This document shows positions 53,444 to 61,984 of a DNA stretch of 64,000 bases, piece by piece. The number at the start of each line of letters is the position of its first letter. Within the stretch, counting starts at the first letter, position 1. A model generated the notes under the pieces. The model had not been told where the DNA came from. It did not search any database and saw only the letters and a list, made by a program, of their open reading frames with translations. The DNA is from Bog-473 sp963751335 (GTDB taxonomy: Bacteria; Actinomycetota; Acidimicrobiia; Acidimicrobiales; RAAP-2). Where the stretch lies: positions 620,001 to 684,000 of the forward strand of contig CAVVUB010000007.1 in NCBI GenBank assembly GCA_963751335.1, in the 5' to 3' direction. The translations under genes and the position numbers were made by a program.

Positions 53444-53518
53444 TCGGGCTGCCCGGATTTGAACCGGGGACCTCTGCGTCCCGAACGCAGCGCGCTAACC
53501 AAGCTGCGCCACAGCCCG
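53444..53518 (-). tRNA. tRNA-Pro (anticodon CGG)
   Basis: On the minus strand CGGGCTG pairs with CAGCCCG as the acceptor stem. The D-arm GCGC...GCGC encloses AGCTTGGTTA. The anticodon stem CTGCG/CGCAG carries the loop TTCGGGA with anticodon CGG. The T-arm CCCGG/CCGGG encloses TTCAAAT. The discriminator base is A. CCA is not encoded. The length of 75 bases is normal. Confidence 0.95.
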
Positions 53519-53557
53519 TTCGCCCCCCGAGGGAAGCGGAGTCCACCCTACCCCGGC

Positions 53558-54511
53558 TCAGCCGCCGCTTTCTCGGGCGGCTGACGGCGCGGGCCTGGTC
53601 CCCTGATCGGTCTCCCCGTCGGCCTCGGGCCCCGATTCGAGAGGCCCCTCCCCGGTGCCTGCGAAGGTGGCGACGACCTGCGCCACCCGCCGTTTGTCCA
53701 TCTCGATGACCCGGAGGTCCCAGTCGCCCACCCGGATCTCCTCGCCTTCGACGGGAATGTGACCGAATTGCTCGAACAACAGTCCCCCGAGGGTGACGTA
53801 CTCGCCGTCGGGGATGTCGATACCGATTCGCTCGCGGACATCGTCGACATTGGTCTGCCCGTCGATCAGCCAGCGGGTGTTGTCCACTCGCACGATCGTC
53901 GCCTCCTCGTCCTCGTCGAACTCGTCGTGCAGGTCGCCCACCAAGGGCTCGAGGAGATCCTTGACCGTCAGCAAGCCGGCCACGCCGCCGTACTCGTCCA
54001 CCACGACGGCCACCGCCCGCCGGTGCTTGCGCATGTCGGCCAGTGCCTCGAGGATCCCGAGCGACTCGGGGACGAGATACGGCTGACGGACCTTGCGGGA
54101 GATCTCGAGCGGGCTGGGGTCGGTGGCGTCGCGCTCTCGGCCACCCTCTTCGCCGTTCGGACGGGGTCGCCCGGTGCGGAAGATGTCGTTGACGAAGAGG
54201 ATGCCCACCAGGTCGTCCAGGTCGTCCACCACCACCGGGAAGCAGCTGTGCCCCGACGTGCGCACGGCGTGGGCGATGTCGTCGGCGTGCACCGGGATGG
54301 TGAGGTAGGTGACGTCCGTGCGCGGTGTCATGACTTCGCGCACGTCCATGTCGCGCAGGTCCGACAGCGCCTCGATGATGATCCGCTCCTGCTCGGACGC
54401 CTCGGCCTCGGGGGAGCCCCGGCCGCCGGCAGCCCCGCTCTCCTCGCGCCGCCAAGGCATACGGGACCGTTTGGCTGTCGGGTCCGACGTTGCCTCCCGG
54501 CGGCGCGCCAC
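53558..54511 (-). CDS. CBS-domain protein of the HlyC/CorC family
   Basis: The protein is 317 residues long. VREVMTPRTDVTYLTIPVHA begins the first CBS motif of this family. CFPVVVDDLDDLVGILFVND and KHRRAVAVVVDEYGGVAGLLTVKDLLEPLVGDL complete the CBS pair. The C-terminal CorC_HlyC domain (DGEYVTLGGLLFEQFGHIPVEGEEI) ends with GDWDLRVIEMDKRRV. It lacks the N-terminal membrane DUF21 domain, as in CorC proper, and is thought to act in magnesium/cobalt handling. The ATG at 54511 is followed by a basic low-complexity leader. Confidence 0.88.
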   Translation of the reverse strand: MARRREATSDPTAKRSRMPWRREESGAAGGRGSPEAEASEQERIIIEALSDLRDMDVREVMTPRTDVTYLTIPVHADDIAHAVRTSGHSCFPVVVDDLDDLVGILFVNDIFRTGRPRPNGEEGGRERDATDPSPLEISRKVRQPYLVPESLGILEALADMRKHRRAVAVVVDEYGGVAGLLTVKDLLEPLVGDLHDEFDEDEEATIVRVDNTRWLIDGQTNVDDVRERIGIDIPDGEYVTLGGLLFEQFGHIPVEGEEIRVGDWDLRVIEMDKRRVAQVVATFAGTGEGPLESGPEADGETDQGTRPAPSAARESGG

Positions 54512-54522
54512 GGTCGGGCGGC

Positions 54523-54978
54523 TCAGGTGCTGGGCTCTGGTCCCGGCTGGAGCTGGGGTTCGGACCCCACCAGGACGGGCACCGGGGTGAACGAGTCGTC
54601 GGCGAAGGTCCCGTCGTCGAGGAGGGTGTTGACCGCCCGCCGCAGGCGCAGCGGATCGAGTGGCTTGACCAGCCAGCCCTCGGCACCCGAGCGCCGGGCC
54701 AGGAACACGTCGGGGCGGCGATCGAGGATCATCAGCACCGGGATGTGGTCCAGCGCGTCGTAGGACTCCTGGAGGCGCAGCTCGAGGGTGACCGCCATGC
54801 CGCCCATGTTGCCCATCTGCATGTCGACGATCACCAGGTCAGGGGATGCCTCGGTGACCGCGCTGATCACTTCGGGTCCCGTGGTGACCGACTCCACCTC
54901 GCGGTCGGGCCCGCTGATGACGGCTTCGATCTCACGCCGGAGCGTCGGGGCGTCGCTGGCGACCAGGATGGTCTGCAC
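54523..54978 (-). CDS. stand-alone response-regulator receiver protein
   Basis: This receiver domain of about 151 residues has no output domain. ILVASDAPTLRREIEAVI opens it, the phospho-acceptor is Asp52 in LVIVDMQMGNMGG, and Lys105 is in GWLVKPLDPLRLRRAV. The usual N-terminal acidic pair is reduced (S-D), which may alter Mg binding. There is no kinase gene nearby. It lies between the CorC-like and ArsA-like genes, all on the minus strand. Confidence 0.85.
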   Translation of the reverse strand: MQTILVASDAPTLRREIEAVISGPDREVESVTTGPEVISAVTEASPDLVIVDMQMGNMGGMAVTLELRLQESYDALDHIPVLMILDRRPDVFLARRSGAEGWLVKPLDPLRLRRAVNTLLDDGTFADDSFTPVPVLVGSEPQLQPGPEPST

Positions 54979-55025
54979 CGCGGCGACACTATCGGAACAG
55001 CGCCCGAGCCCGGAAACGGGCGGGC

Positions 55026-56243
55026 CTACGCGAAGAGTTGGTCGGCGGCGCGCTCGAGGCCGGCCACTTCGTGCACGTCCTGGGCAAAGAGCGGGATGCG
55101 CCCCACGGGAGCCGGCGCCACCTGGGCGGCCAGCCCGGCGAAGGCCGACGACTCGCGCGCCGCCACCGCGTTCAGCGTGGCCAGGTTCTCCTCCAGCGCG
55201 TCGAGGGTCTCGAGCGCCCCGGGGGAGACACTCCTCGATCCCGCCGTCCCGGCGTCCGCCCCCGGCGCCGCGGTCGACGACGGACCCGGATCACCCTCGC
55301 CGTTGCCGAACGACGGGGCCAGCCGATTGACGACGAGGGCAGCCACACGCCGCTCGCGCTCGGCCAGCTTCTCTGCGAAGTAGCCCGCCTCGGCCACGGC
55401 GTCGGCGCGGGCCGACGTCACCAGCACGTAGGCCGTCGCCGGGTCCACCAGCAGTTCGTGCACGGCCGAGGCCCGCGTGCGAAAACCGTCCTCCATGCCC
55501 TCGAAGGCCTGGAAGAAGCCCACCGCGTCCTGCACGATCTCGGCCCCGGCCACCTTCGAGATCGTCCGCAACAGCGCCTGCGTGGCCACGCTCACCGCCC
55601 GCAGCGACATGCGGGTGGGCACCAACAACGCCCGGAAGAGCCGGTTCTCGAGGAACCGCGTCAGCCGCCGCGGTGCATCGAGCAGGTCGAGCGCGTTGCG
55701 CGTCGGGGGCGTGTCGACCACGACGATGTCGAACTCGTCTGACTGCACGAGCTCGTAGAGCTTCTCCATGGCCATGTACTCCTGCGTGCCGCTGAGCGCG
55801 CCGGCCAGGTTCTGGTACAGCCGGTTGGACAGAATGCTCGCGGCCTGCTCGGGCGTGCGGGCGTAGCGCCCGACCAGGTCGTCGAAGGTGCCCTTGGAGT
55901 CGAGCATGAGCGCATGGAGGTGCCCCGGCCAGTTGCCCGCCACCTCGGTCGGTTGGTTGGGCAGTGACTCCACGCCGAGCGCATCGGCCAGGCGCCGGGC
56001 CGGATCCACCGTGACGACACAGGCCCGCCGGCCGGCCCGCGCCGCGGCGAGGGCGAAGGTGGCGGACACCGTGGTCTTGCCGACGCCACCGGAGCCGCAG
56101 CACACGACGACCGAGCGGCCCGCCACCAGCGAGGGCAGCGTTTCGGATTCGGCCGCGGCCGCGGCCGAGGTCGCCGTCGCGGGCTCCGTCGCCCTCGCCG
56201 TCGCGGGCTCCGCCGCCGTCGTCTCCGGTCCGGTCCCGCTCAC
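55026..56243 (-). CDS. ArsA/GET3-like anion-transporting ATPase, second of a pair
   Basis: The protein is about 405 residues long from a GTG at 56243 that overlaps the upstream stop (GTGA). The P-loop at residues 49-58 is CGSGGVGKTT. VVTVDPARRLADALGV is the signature A'-like segment, FDIVVVDTPPTRNALDLLDAP the switch II region, and AYVLVTSARADAVAEAGYFAEKL the later strand. The N-terminal 40 residues are Ala/Thr/Glu-rich. The pair and the divergent whiB gene match the order of Rv3679-Rv3680-whiB4 in mycobacteria, where the two ATPases work together. Confidence 0.9.
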   Translation of the reverse strand: MSGTGPETTAAEPATARATEPATATSAAAAAESETLPSLVAGRSVVVCCGSGGVGKTTVSATFALAAARAGRRACVVTVDPARRLADALGVESLPNQPTEVAGNWPGHLHALMLDSKGTFDDLVGRYARTPEQAASILSNRLYQNLAGALSGTQEYMAMEKLYELVQSDEFDIVVVDTPPTRNALDLLDAPRRLTRFLENRLFRALLVPTRMSLRAVSVATQALLRTISKVAGAEIVQDAVGFFQAFEGMEDGFRTRASAVHELLVDPATAYVLVTSARADAVAEAGYFAEKLAERERRVAALVVNRLAPSFGNGEGDPGPSSTAAPGADAGTAGSRSVSPGALETLDALEENLATLNAVAARESSAFAGLAAQVAPAPVGRIPLFAQDVHEVAGLERAADQLFA

Positions 56244-57238
56244 GGCGCCACCTCCTCGACCAGTCCGGCCACGCCGTTGGCCAACGCCTTCGCCAGCGCC
56301 GCCGTCTCCGCCGGGCCGATGGCCGGCGCGTCGAGGGCCGGCACCACGAGGTGGGGAAGGGGGAGCTCGCGGGCGAGGCGTTCCACCTGTTCGGCCGACA
56401 CCGCGTGGCGGGCCAGCCGGAAGCGGCGGGCCTCCTCGAGGGCGGCCACATGGTCGGGCGTCAGGGTGACGCCGGCTGCGGCGGCCGCCTCGGCCGCCGG
56501 CGCGTCCAGCCCCGACGGCTCGGGGTCGCAGGCGTTGACGATGACCGGCCCCAGCTGTACCCCCGCCTTGTCCTCGAGGGTGTAGGCGGACTCGATCGTC
56601 TCGGAGACCGGCAGTTCCTCGGGCAGGGTGACCAGGACGACCCGGCAACGGGCCGGGTTCGAGAGCAGGTCGACCACGTCCTGGGCCTGGGTGCGCAGGG
56701 GCCCTCCCCGGGCGGCGTCCACCATGCCGGCGGCCGAGGTCAAAAAGGTGATGGCGTGGCCCGTGGCCGGCGCGTCGACCACGATCAGGTCGGCTCGGCC
56801 TCCTTGCTCGAGCTGCTTCACCTTGCCCAGCACCAGCACGTCCCGGATGCCCGGAATGGCGGTGGCCACCACGTCGAGCACGCCCGTCCGGGCCAGCCGC
56901 CGCGACACCCGCCCCAGGCCGTGCCCCTCGAGATACTCGACCAGCGCGTCATCGGGTGTGATCCGGCGACCCCGAACCGAGCCCTGGCCACGACGGGCCG
57001 GATCACCCCACAGGATCGTCTCCTCGTACTCGAGGTCACCGGTCCGCCCGAAGGCGCCGGCCAGGCCGGACTTGCCCTCGAGCTCGACGATGAGCACCGA
57101 AAGTCCGGCCTGAGCAGCCATCCGGGCCAGCGCTGCGGCCATCGTGGTCTTGCCCACGCCACCCTTGCCGGCGACGACGAGGACGTGGCTCTGTGCGGAG
57201 AAAGTCGCCGCGTCCACTGGCGCCGAGCGTAGTTGCAC
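56240..57238 (-). CDS. ArsA/GET3-like ATPase, first of a pair
   Basis: The 332-residue protein starts MQLRSAPVDAATFSAQSHVLVVAGKGGVGKTT. The P-loop is followed by LSVLIVELEGKSGLAGAFG, where the common D-P-A is replaced by E-G-K, typical of the first member of actinobacterial pairs. ADLIVVDAPATGHAITFLTS is the switch region, and CRVVLVTLPEELPVSETIES follows. It probably forms a heterocomplex with the downstream ATPase. Its start is about 120 bp from the divergent whiB gene, so a shared control region is likely. Confidence 0.9.
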   Translation of the reverse strand: MQLRSAPVDAATFSAQSHVLVVAGKGGVGKTTMAAALARMAAQAGLSVLIVELEGKSGLAGAFGRTGDLEYEETILWGDPARRGQGSVRGRRITPDDALVEYLEGHGLGRVSRRLARTGVLDVVATAIPGIRDVLVLGKVKQLEQGGRADLIVVDAPATGHAITFLTSAAGMVDAARGGPLRTQAQDVVDLLSNPARCRVVLVTLPEELPVSETIESAYTLEDKAGVQLGPVIVNACDPEPSGLDAPAAEAAAAAGVTLTPDHVAALEEARRFRLARHAVSAEQVERLARELPLPHLVVPALDAPAIGPAETAALAKALANGVAGLVEEVAP

Positions 57239-57357
57239 GCATCGCGCCGCCCAGCCCCGGCTCGTCGTGATCCCAGCTCAGGACCCTTGAAAGCGTCGAT
57301 TCGGTGGCGGTAGGTTGAGAAGTCAGGGGAAGTTGGTTCGCCCTATCGGGGGGTTCG

Positions 57358-57615
57358 ATGCGCCAGGGATCAGATACGTGGCAGTTGAAGGCAGCATGCC
57401 GGGGGCCGCAGGCAGCGGTCTTCTTTCCGCCCTCACACGCTGAACGCAAGGAAGAAAAGGCCACGCGGGAGATCCGCGCCAAGCAGATCTGCGACCAGTG
57501 TCACGTCCGGGGGGACTGCCTGGACTACGCCATCAGGATCCGTGAGCCCCACGGGATCTGGGGCGGGCTCAACGAGGTCGAGCGCAAGCTGATGCTCGAT
57601 CGCCGGGCCAGCTGA
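57358..57615 (+). CDS. whiB4: WhiB-family Fe-S transcription regulator (WhiB4-like position)
   Basis: The 85-residue protein has the four cluster cysteines at 14 (KAACRGP), 45, 48 and 54 (ICDQCHVRGDC), and the G-I-W-G-G turn (EPHGIWGGLNEVER) before a short basic C-terminus (RKLMLDRRAS). That is a complete WhiB domain. WhiB proteins bind a 4Fe-4S cluster and the sigma factor or DNA. The gene is divergent from the paired ArsA-like ATPases, as whiB4 is in Mycobacterium tuberculosis, so the symbol rests on gene order as well as sequence. Confidence 0.85.
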   Translation: MRQGSDTWQLKAACRGPQAAVFFPPSHAERKEEKATREIRAKQICDQCHVRGDCLDYAIRIREPHGIWGGLNEVERKLMLDRRAS

Positions 57616-57673
57616 GCCGAGCTGGACGGCGCCCGCACCTCGCCTCCTTCAGCCGAAGGGCGGATCGCGGGAA

Positions 57674-58585
57674 TCAGTGCGACGCCGCTCCCACCGGCGG
57701 CACGATCTTCATCGCCTGGTCCGCGGCCACCACGCCCTTCGAGTCGCACACCGACGCCGGCGCCTGGCCGTCGGTGCTGCAGATGGCCGCGCTGATCTCG
57801 TTGGCCGATCCGATGACGGCCTGGGTGAGCGGGCTCGTCGGTGACGTCAGGACCGCGGCCACTTGACTCTGGGTCATCCCGGCCAACGCCGGGGGTGCGA
57901 AGCTGCTCCCGTTGAGGACCCAGCGGTTGCCCACGTCGAGCAGCGCGAAGTTGGTCGGGCTGCTCGAGTAGCTCTTGACCGCGGCGGCCTGGCGGGCGTC
58001 GGGCTTCTCGAGCCTGAGGTAGCGGCCGCCGGTCGGGTTGAGCGCGCTGTAGCGCTCGACGTGCTCGAGGGTGAGGTACTTGCTCGAGTACCGGGCCCGC
58101 CACAGGGTGAAGGTGTTCAGGTTGGCGAACGCGCTGGTCGGGCTCGATTGCATGAGGCCGAGCTGGTCGAAGGTCCCGAAGCGCGACAGGGCCATCACCA
58201 AGGGCCAGCGCTCCGCTGCCGGGTACGGTGCAAACTCCGCACCGTAGAAGAACACGACCGTTCTGGGTGGGCGACCGTGTACCGAGGCCCGCCAGGACGC
58301 GGCGCTCCCCGTCGGCTGGAGTGAGGTCAACGGGATCGTGGGCGAGGCCACGCCGACCGTGTCGTAGACCGCGGCGGGCACCGAGGCCATGGTCGAGAGG
58401 AGCGACGACGGCGCCGCGCTGAACGTCTCGGTGGTCGACGAGTTCGACGGCGCCGCGTTGTCGCGGACGATCACCAGCGCCCCCAAGAGGCAGATGGCCA
58501 CCACGATCAGACCCAGAGCGACGTAGCGGCGCGGAATCTGGCGCGGGACGGGCTCCGGCGCGGGCTCGGGAAGGGTCTCGCTCAC
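57674..58585 (-). CDS. DUF929-like thioredoxin-fold membrane-anchored protein
   Basis: The protein is about 303 residues long from a GTG at 58585. A short proline-rich cytoplasmic start is followed by one membrane helix (YVALGLIVVAICLLGALVIV). The outer domain has TVVFFYGAEFAPYPAAERWPLVMALSRFG, where the thioredoxin C-x-x-C position reads A-P-Y-P-like without cysteines, so redox activity is unlikely. TFTLWRARYSSKYLTLEHVE and NRWVLNGSSFAPPAL follow, as in DUF929 proteins. An open frame continues upstream to 59713, but that part is antisense to the Nudix gene and is not coding. Confidence 0.75.
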   Translation of the reverse strand: MSETLPEPAPEPVPRQIPRRYVALGLIVVAICLLGALVIVRDNAAPSNSSTTETFSAAPSSLLSTMASVPAAVYDTVGVASPTIPLTSLQPTGSAASWRASVHGRPPRTVVFFYGAEFAPYPAAERWPLVMALSRFGTFDQLGLMQSSPTSAFANLNTFTLWRARYSSKYLTLEHVERYSALNPTGGRYLRLEKPDARQAAAVKSYSSSPTNFALLDVGNRWVLNGSSFAPPALAGMTQSQVAAVLTSPTSPLTQAVIGSANEISAAICSTDGQAPASVCDSKGVVAADQAMKIVPPVGAASH

Positions 58586-58657
58586 AGAATGGGTCAGGGT
58601 AGCAACGGACGCCCGTTCCGGGGGGGCCGCCCGAACTCGGCGGTACCCTCTTCCGGC

Positions 58658-59644
58658 GTGCCTCCATCGGTCGAGATCCGTCCCGCTGCCACCGTCATGC
58701 TGGTGCGCGACGCTCCTGCCCCCCCAGGTTCGGCGGCGGAAACCGTGCTCGAGGTCCTCATGGTGCGGCGCAACCTCAAGTCGGACTTCGTCGGAGGGGC
58801 CTACGTCTTCCCCGGTGGGGCGGTCGATCTGGCCGACGGCGGGGTCGAAGCCGAGGCCCTGTGCGCCGGGCGCAGCGACGCGGAGGCCAGCGCGCTGCTG
58901 GGCTTCTCCTCGGGCGGGCTGGCCTACTGGGTGGCGGTGGTGCGCGAGACCTTCGAGGAGGCCGGCCTGTTGCTGGCCCGTCGGGAGGACGGCCCCGCCC
59001 TGCTGGCCGGGGCCGCCGGCGAGGAGGCCCGCCTGGCCGCGGCCCGCATGCGGGTGAACGACGGCAGTCTGCGCTTCCTCGACCTGTGCCGCGAGGAGGG
59101 GCTGCGCCTCTCGGTGGACCGGATCCACTACTTCGCCCATTGGATCACCCCGCGTGGCGCGCCCCGCCGCTACGACACCCGGTTCTTCGTGGCCGCCGCC
59201 CCGCCGGGGCAGCACGCCGCCCACGACGCGGGCGAGACGATCGCCGAGGTGTGGATCACCCCCGAGCAGGCGCTGGCCCGTCACCGCGCCGGCGACATCG
59301 AGGTCATCTTCCCGACCATCCGCAATCTGCAAGCCATCGGCCGCTTCACGACCAGCACCGCGTTGCTCGACGCGGCGGCCGAGGCGTCGAGCGCGGTTCC
59401 CGCCATCGAGCCCCGGGTCGTCCCGGACGGCCGCGGCATGCGCATCGTGCTGCCCGGCGATCCCGCCTACGAGCGCGGGCCGGTGGCCGACCCCGAGGAC
59501 GGCGGTTCGCTGGGCGACTTCAACGAGGCCGTGCGCGCCGTCTCGATGCAAGCCAACGTGGAGGGACCCGACGCCGCACCGGGGCCCCGACCGGAATCCC
59601 GATCGCCCGAATCCCGATCGCCACAATCCCGATCGGACCGATGA
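58658..59644 (+). CDS. Nudix hydrolase (NUDT19-like)
   Basis: The protein is about 328 residues long from a GTG at 58658 (VPPSVEIRPAATVMLVRDA). GGAYVFPGGAVD precedes the split Nudix box, whose helix reads VRETFEEAGLLLARR (R-E-x-x-E-E-x-G) after an insertion of about 35 residues, the hallmark of the NUDT7/19 group that can act on CoA derivatives. YFAHWITPRGAPRRYDTRFFVAA is the typical later strand. The C-terminus ends in an ESRSPESRSPQSRSDR tail made by a 15-bp tandem repeat. The stop overlaps the ATG of the next gene by 4 bp. Confidence 0.87.
   Translation: MPPSVEIRPAATVMLVRDAPAPPGSAAETVLEVLMVRRNLKSDFVGGAYVFPGGAVDLADGGVEAEALCAGRSDAEASALLGFSSGGLAYWVAVVRETFEEAGLLLARREDGPALLAGAAGEEARLAAARMRVNDGSLRFLDLCREEGLRLSVDRIHYFAHWITPRGAPRRYDTRFFVAAAPPGQHAAHDAGETIAEVWITPEQALARHRAGDIEVIFPTIRNLQAIGRFTTSTALLDAAAEASSAVPAIEPRVVPDGRGMRIVLPGDPAYERGPVADPEDGGSLGDFNEAVRAVSMQANVEGPDAAPGPRPESRSPESRSPQSRSDR
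59591..59640. repeat. 15-bp tandem repeat at a Nudix gene end
   Basis: The unit GAATCCCGATCGCCC occurs about three times with small changes. It encodes the repeated E/Q-S-R-S-P peptide at the Nudix C-terminus. Confidence 0.7.
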
Positions 59645-60543
59645 CGCTCCCGGCCGTGCCGGACTTCGGGCTGGGCCCGGCCCCGGCGCCGGGCCGGGTG
59701 GACGAGGTGGCACCGGGCGTGCTCCGGCTCACGGCGCCGAATCCAGGGTTGATGACCGGGCCCGGCACCAACACCTATCTGGTCGGGCGGGTCGATCCCG
59801 TCGTGGTCGATCCCGGTCCGGCGGATGAGACGCACACCGCCGCCATCACGGCCGCGGCGGCACCGCTCGGCTCCATCCACACCATCGTGGTCACCCACAC
59901 CCACCTCGACCACGCGCCGGGCGCCGCCGCGCTGGCCGGGGCGACCGGTGCCCGCGTCGTCGGCTTCGGGCCGGCCGAGGACTTCGCGCCCGACGAGCGG
60001 GCGGGCGAGGGGTGGACGTTGCGCTGCCCGGCCCCTTCGGGCGATCTCACCCTGCGCGCCCTGCACACGCCGGGGCACGCGTCCGATCACCTGTGCTGGT
60101 TGGTCGAGGAGCACGCACTGCTCCTCACGGGCGACCACGTCATGCACGGCTCGACCGTCGTCATCCGGCCGCCCGACGGGGACCTGCACCAGTATCTGGC
60201 CAGCCTGGCCCGCGTCCGGGACGAGCGCCCCGCGGTGCGCACCCTCGGTCCGGGCCACGGCCGGCTCATGGATCACGTGCCCGAAGTGATCGGCGGGCTG
60301 ATCGCCCATCGGATGGGCCGTCACGAGCGGGTGGCCGCCGTGCTGTCACGTCGCGGCGCGGGCACGGTCGACGAGCTGCTCGGCGAGGTCTACGGCGACG
60401 TGACCGAGCGCCAGCTCCCGGTCGCCCGCTTCTCGCTCTGGGCCCACCTGCGGGCTCTGGCCGAGGAGGGCCGGGCCCGGGCACCCAGTGGGCCGGCGGG
60501 CGACACCATCGACACCATCGACACCACCTGGACCGCCATCTGA
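59641..60543 (+). CDS. metallo-beta-lactamase-fold hydrolase (LACTB2-like)
   Basis: The 300-residue protein has PGLMTGPGTNTYLVG near the N-terminus. The metal motif is VVTHTHLDHAPGAAALA (T-H-x-H-x-D-H). HTPGHASDHLCWLV and LLLTGDHVMHGSTVVIRP supply the next ligands, and GPGHGRLM the last His. The C-terminal winged-helix-like part (HERVAAVLSRRGAGTVDELLGEVY) is typical of LACTB2-like RNases/hydrolases. ATGA overlap with the Nudix gene shows coupling, and the Nudix plus LACTB2-like pair is a common actinobacterial arrangement. Confidence 0.9.
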   Translation: MTLPAVPDFGLGPAPAPGRVDEVAPGVLRLTAPNPGLMTGPGTNTYLVGRVDPVVVDPGPADETHTAAITAAAAPLGSIHTIVVTHTHLDHAPGAAALAGATGARVVGFGPAEDFAPDERAGEGWTLRCPAPSGDLTLRALHTPGHASDHLCWLVEEHALLLTGDHVMHGSTVVIRPPDGDLHQYLASLARVRDERPAVRTLGPGHGRLMDHVPEVIGGLIAHRMGRHERVAAVLSRRGAGTVDELLGEVYGDVTERQLPVARFSLWAHLRALAEEGRARAPSGPAGDTIDTIDTTWTAI

Positions 60544-60630
60544 GGACCGCCCTCTGAGGGCCGCCATCTGAGGGACAGCGCCTGTGGGTCGCCTCCCGGC
60601 GGGACCCCATCGGCGGTCAGGCGTCGGGCG

Positions 60631-61836
60631 TCAGGCGCCGGCAGCGTCTCCCTGGGCCACGGCGGCCTCGACCCGCTCGAGCATCCGCGCCGTGCAGCCC
60701 TCCGCCTCGAGGAGTGGGGCCACTTCTTCGGTCACGACCCGGGCCAGCTCGGCGAAGACGGCGCCGAGCTCGCTGTGCTCGGCCAGGGCGACGGGGACCC
60801 CGGCGTCGCCGGCGGCGGCCACGTCGGGGTGCAGCGGGATGGAGCCGATCAGCGGCACGCCCAGGTTCTGCGCCAGGCGCTCGCCGCCGCCCGAGCCGAA
60901 GAGGGCGTAGGTGGTGCCGTGCTCGCAGGTGAAGTCGCTCATGTTCTCGACCACGCCGGCCACCCGCAGGTAGCCGCGCCGGGCCATGTCCGCCGCCCGG
61001 GCCGCCACCTTCTGCGCGGCCACCGGCGGCGTGGTCACCACCAGGAGCTCGGTGCGCGGCAGCAGCCGGGCCAGTCCCATCTGGATGTCGCCCGTTCCCG
61101 GCGGCAGGTCGATCAGCAGGTAGTCGAGATCGCCCCAGTGGGCGTCCTGGAGGAACTGTTGCACCGCCCGGTTGAGCACCAGGCCGCGCCACATGATGGC
61201 CTGCTCCTCGCCGGCCAGGAAGCCCATGGACAGCACGCGCAGGGTGCCCGCGCCGATCCGGCGCTCGAGCGGGACCATCTTGCCCGCCCGGGCCTCGACG
61301 TCGCCTTCCATGCCGAGGAGGCGGGGGACGGAGAAGCCCCAGATGTCGGCATCGAGCAGGCCGACCACGTGACCGCGAGCGGCCAGGGCGACGGCGAGGT
61401 TCACGGTGACCGACGACTTGCCGACGCCGCCCTTGCCCGAGGCGATGGCCAGCACGCGGGCGCTGGCCGGGACTTCGGTGTGCGGTGCGTCCTCCCGGGC
61501 CTTCCAGCGGGCCCGGGCCATCACGGCCGCCCGCTCGTCGGCGTCCATGGCGGCCACCCGTACCTCCACCGAGGTCACCCAGTCGAGGGCCCGGGTGTGG
61601 CTGACGACGTCCTTCTCGATCTGCGTGCGCAACGGGCAGGCGGCGATGGTCAGGGCCACGTCGACGGTGACCCGGCCCGCCTCCTCGTGGATCGACCGCA
61701 CCATGCCCAGGTCGACGATGGTGTCGCCCAGCTCGGGGTCCACCACCTCGCGCAGGCGCTCGCGCACCTCTTCCTCACGGGACGAGCCCGCCGGCGCCGG
61801 GGCCGGGTCCGTGAGGTGGTCGGAGTCAGGGGTCAT
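60631..61836 (-). CDS. Mrp/ApbC/NBP35-family Fe-S cluster carrier
   Basis: The 401-residue protein has an N-terminal MIP18/DUF59 domain (VRERLREVVDPELGDTIVDLG, ALTIAACPLRTQIE). The P-loop ATPase follows with IASGKGGVGKSSVTVNLAVAL at about residues 131-150 and GLLDADIWGFSVPRLLG. DYLLIDLPPGTGDIQM is the switch region. The C-terminal VVENMSDFTCEHGTTYALFG keeps one clear Cys where many homologues have C-x-x-C, so cluster binding may differ. It is divergent from the A-type carrier gene, fitting a shared role in Fe-S assembly. Confidence 0.92.
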   Translation of the reverse strand: MTPDSDHLTDPAPAPAGSSREEEVRERLREVVDPELGDTIVDLGMVRSIHEEAGRVTVDVALTIAACPLRTQIEKDVVSHTRALDWVTSVEVRVAAMDADERAAVMARARWKAREDAPHTEVPASARVLAIASGKGGVGKSSVTVNLAVALAARGHVVGLLDADIWGFSVPRLLGMEGDVEARAGKMVPLERRIGAGTLRVLSMGFLAGEEQAIMWRGLVLNRAVQQFLQDAHWGDLDYLLIDLPPGTGDIQMGLARLLPRTELLVVTTPPVAAQKVAARAADMARRGYLRVAGVVENMSDFTCEHGTTYALFGSGGGERLAQNLGVPLIGSIPLHPDVAAAGDAGVPVALAEHSELGAVFAELARVVTEEVAPLLEAEGCTARMLERVEAAVAQGDAAGA

Positions 61837-61984
61837 GACGGCAATTTACCTGCATGGCGCCGATTTCAAGGTTGGCCGGTCCCTGGTGCCGCTGCGTCGA
61901 ACGCCCCGGTAGCATGGTGACCGAACGCAGGCACCGTGCCCGGAGCGACCCGGCCAGGGCAGGCGGCGCAACGAGGAGGATCCA

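Noticed and set aside
53250..54686. A 478-residue minus-strand open frame over the tRNA and the CorC-like gene
   Set aside because: It runs through the tRNA-Pro gene and in another frame through a well-supported CBS protein; the sequence is arginine/proline-rich shadow coding.
57674..59713. A 679-residue minus-strand open frame over the thioredoxin-like and Nudix genes
   Set aside because: Only the part up to 58585 has family features. The rest is antisense to a clear Nudix gene and open because of the high GC.
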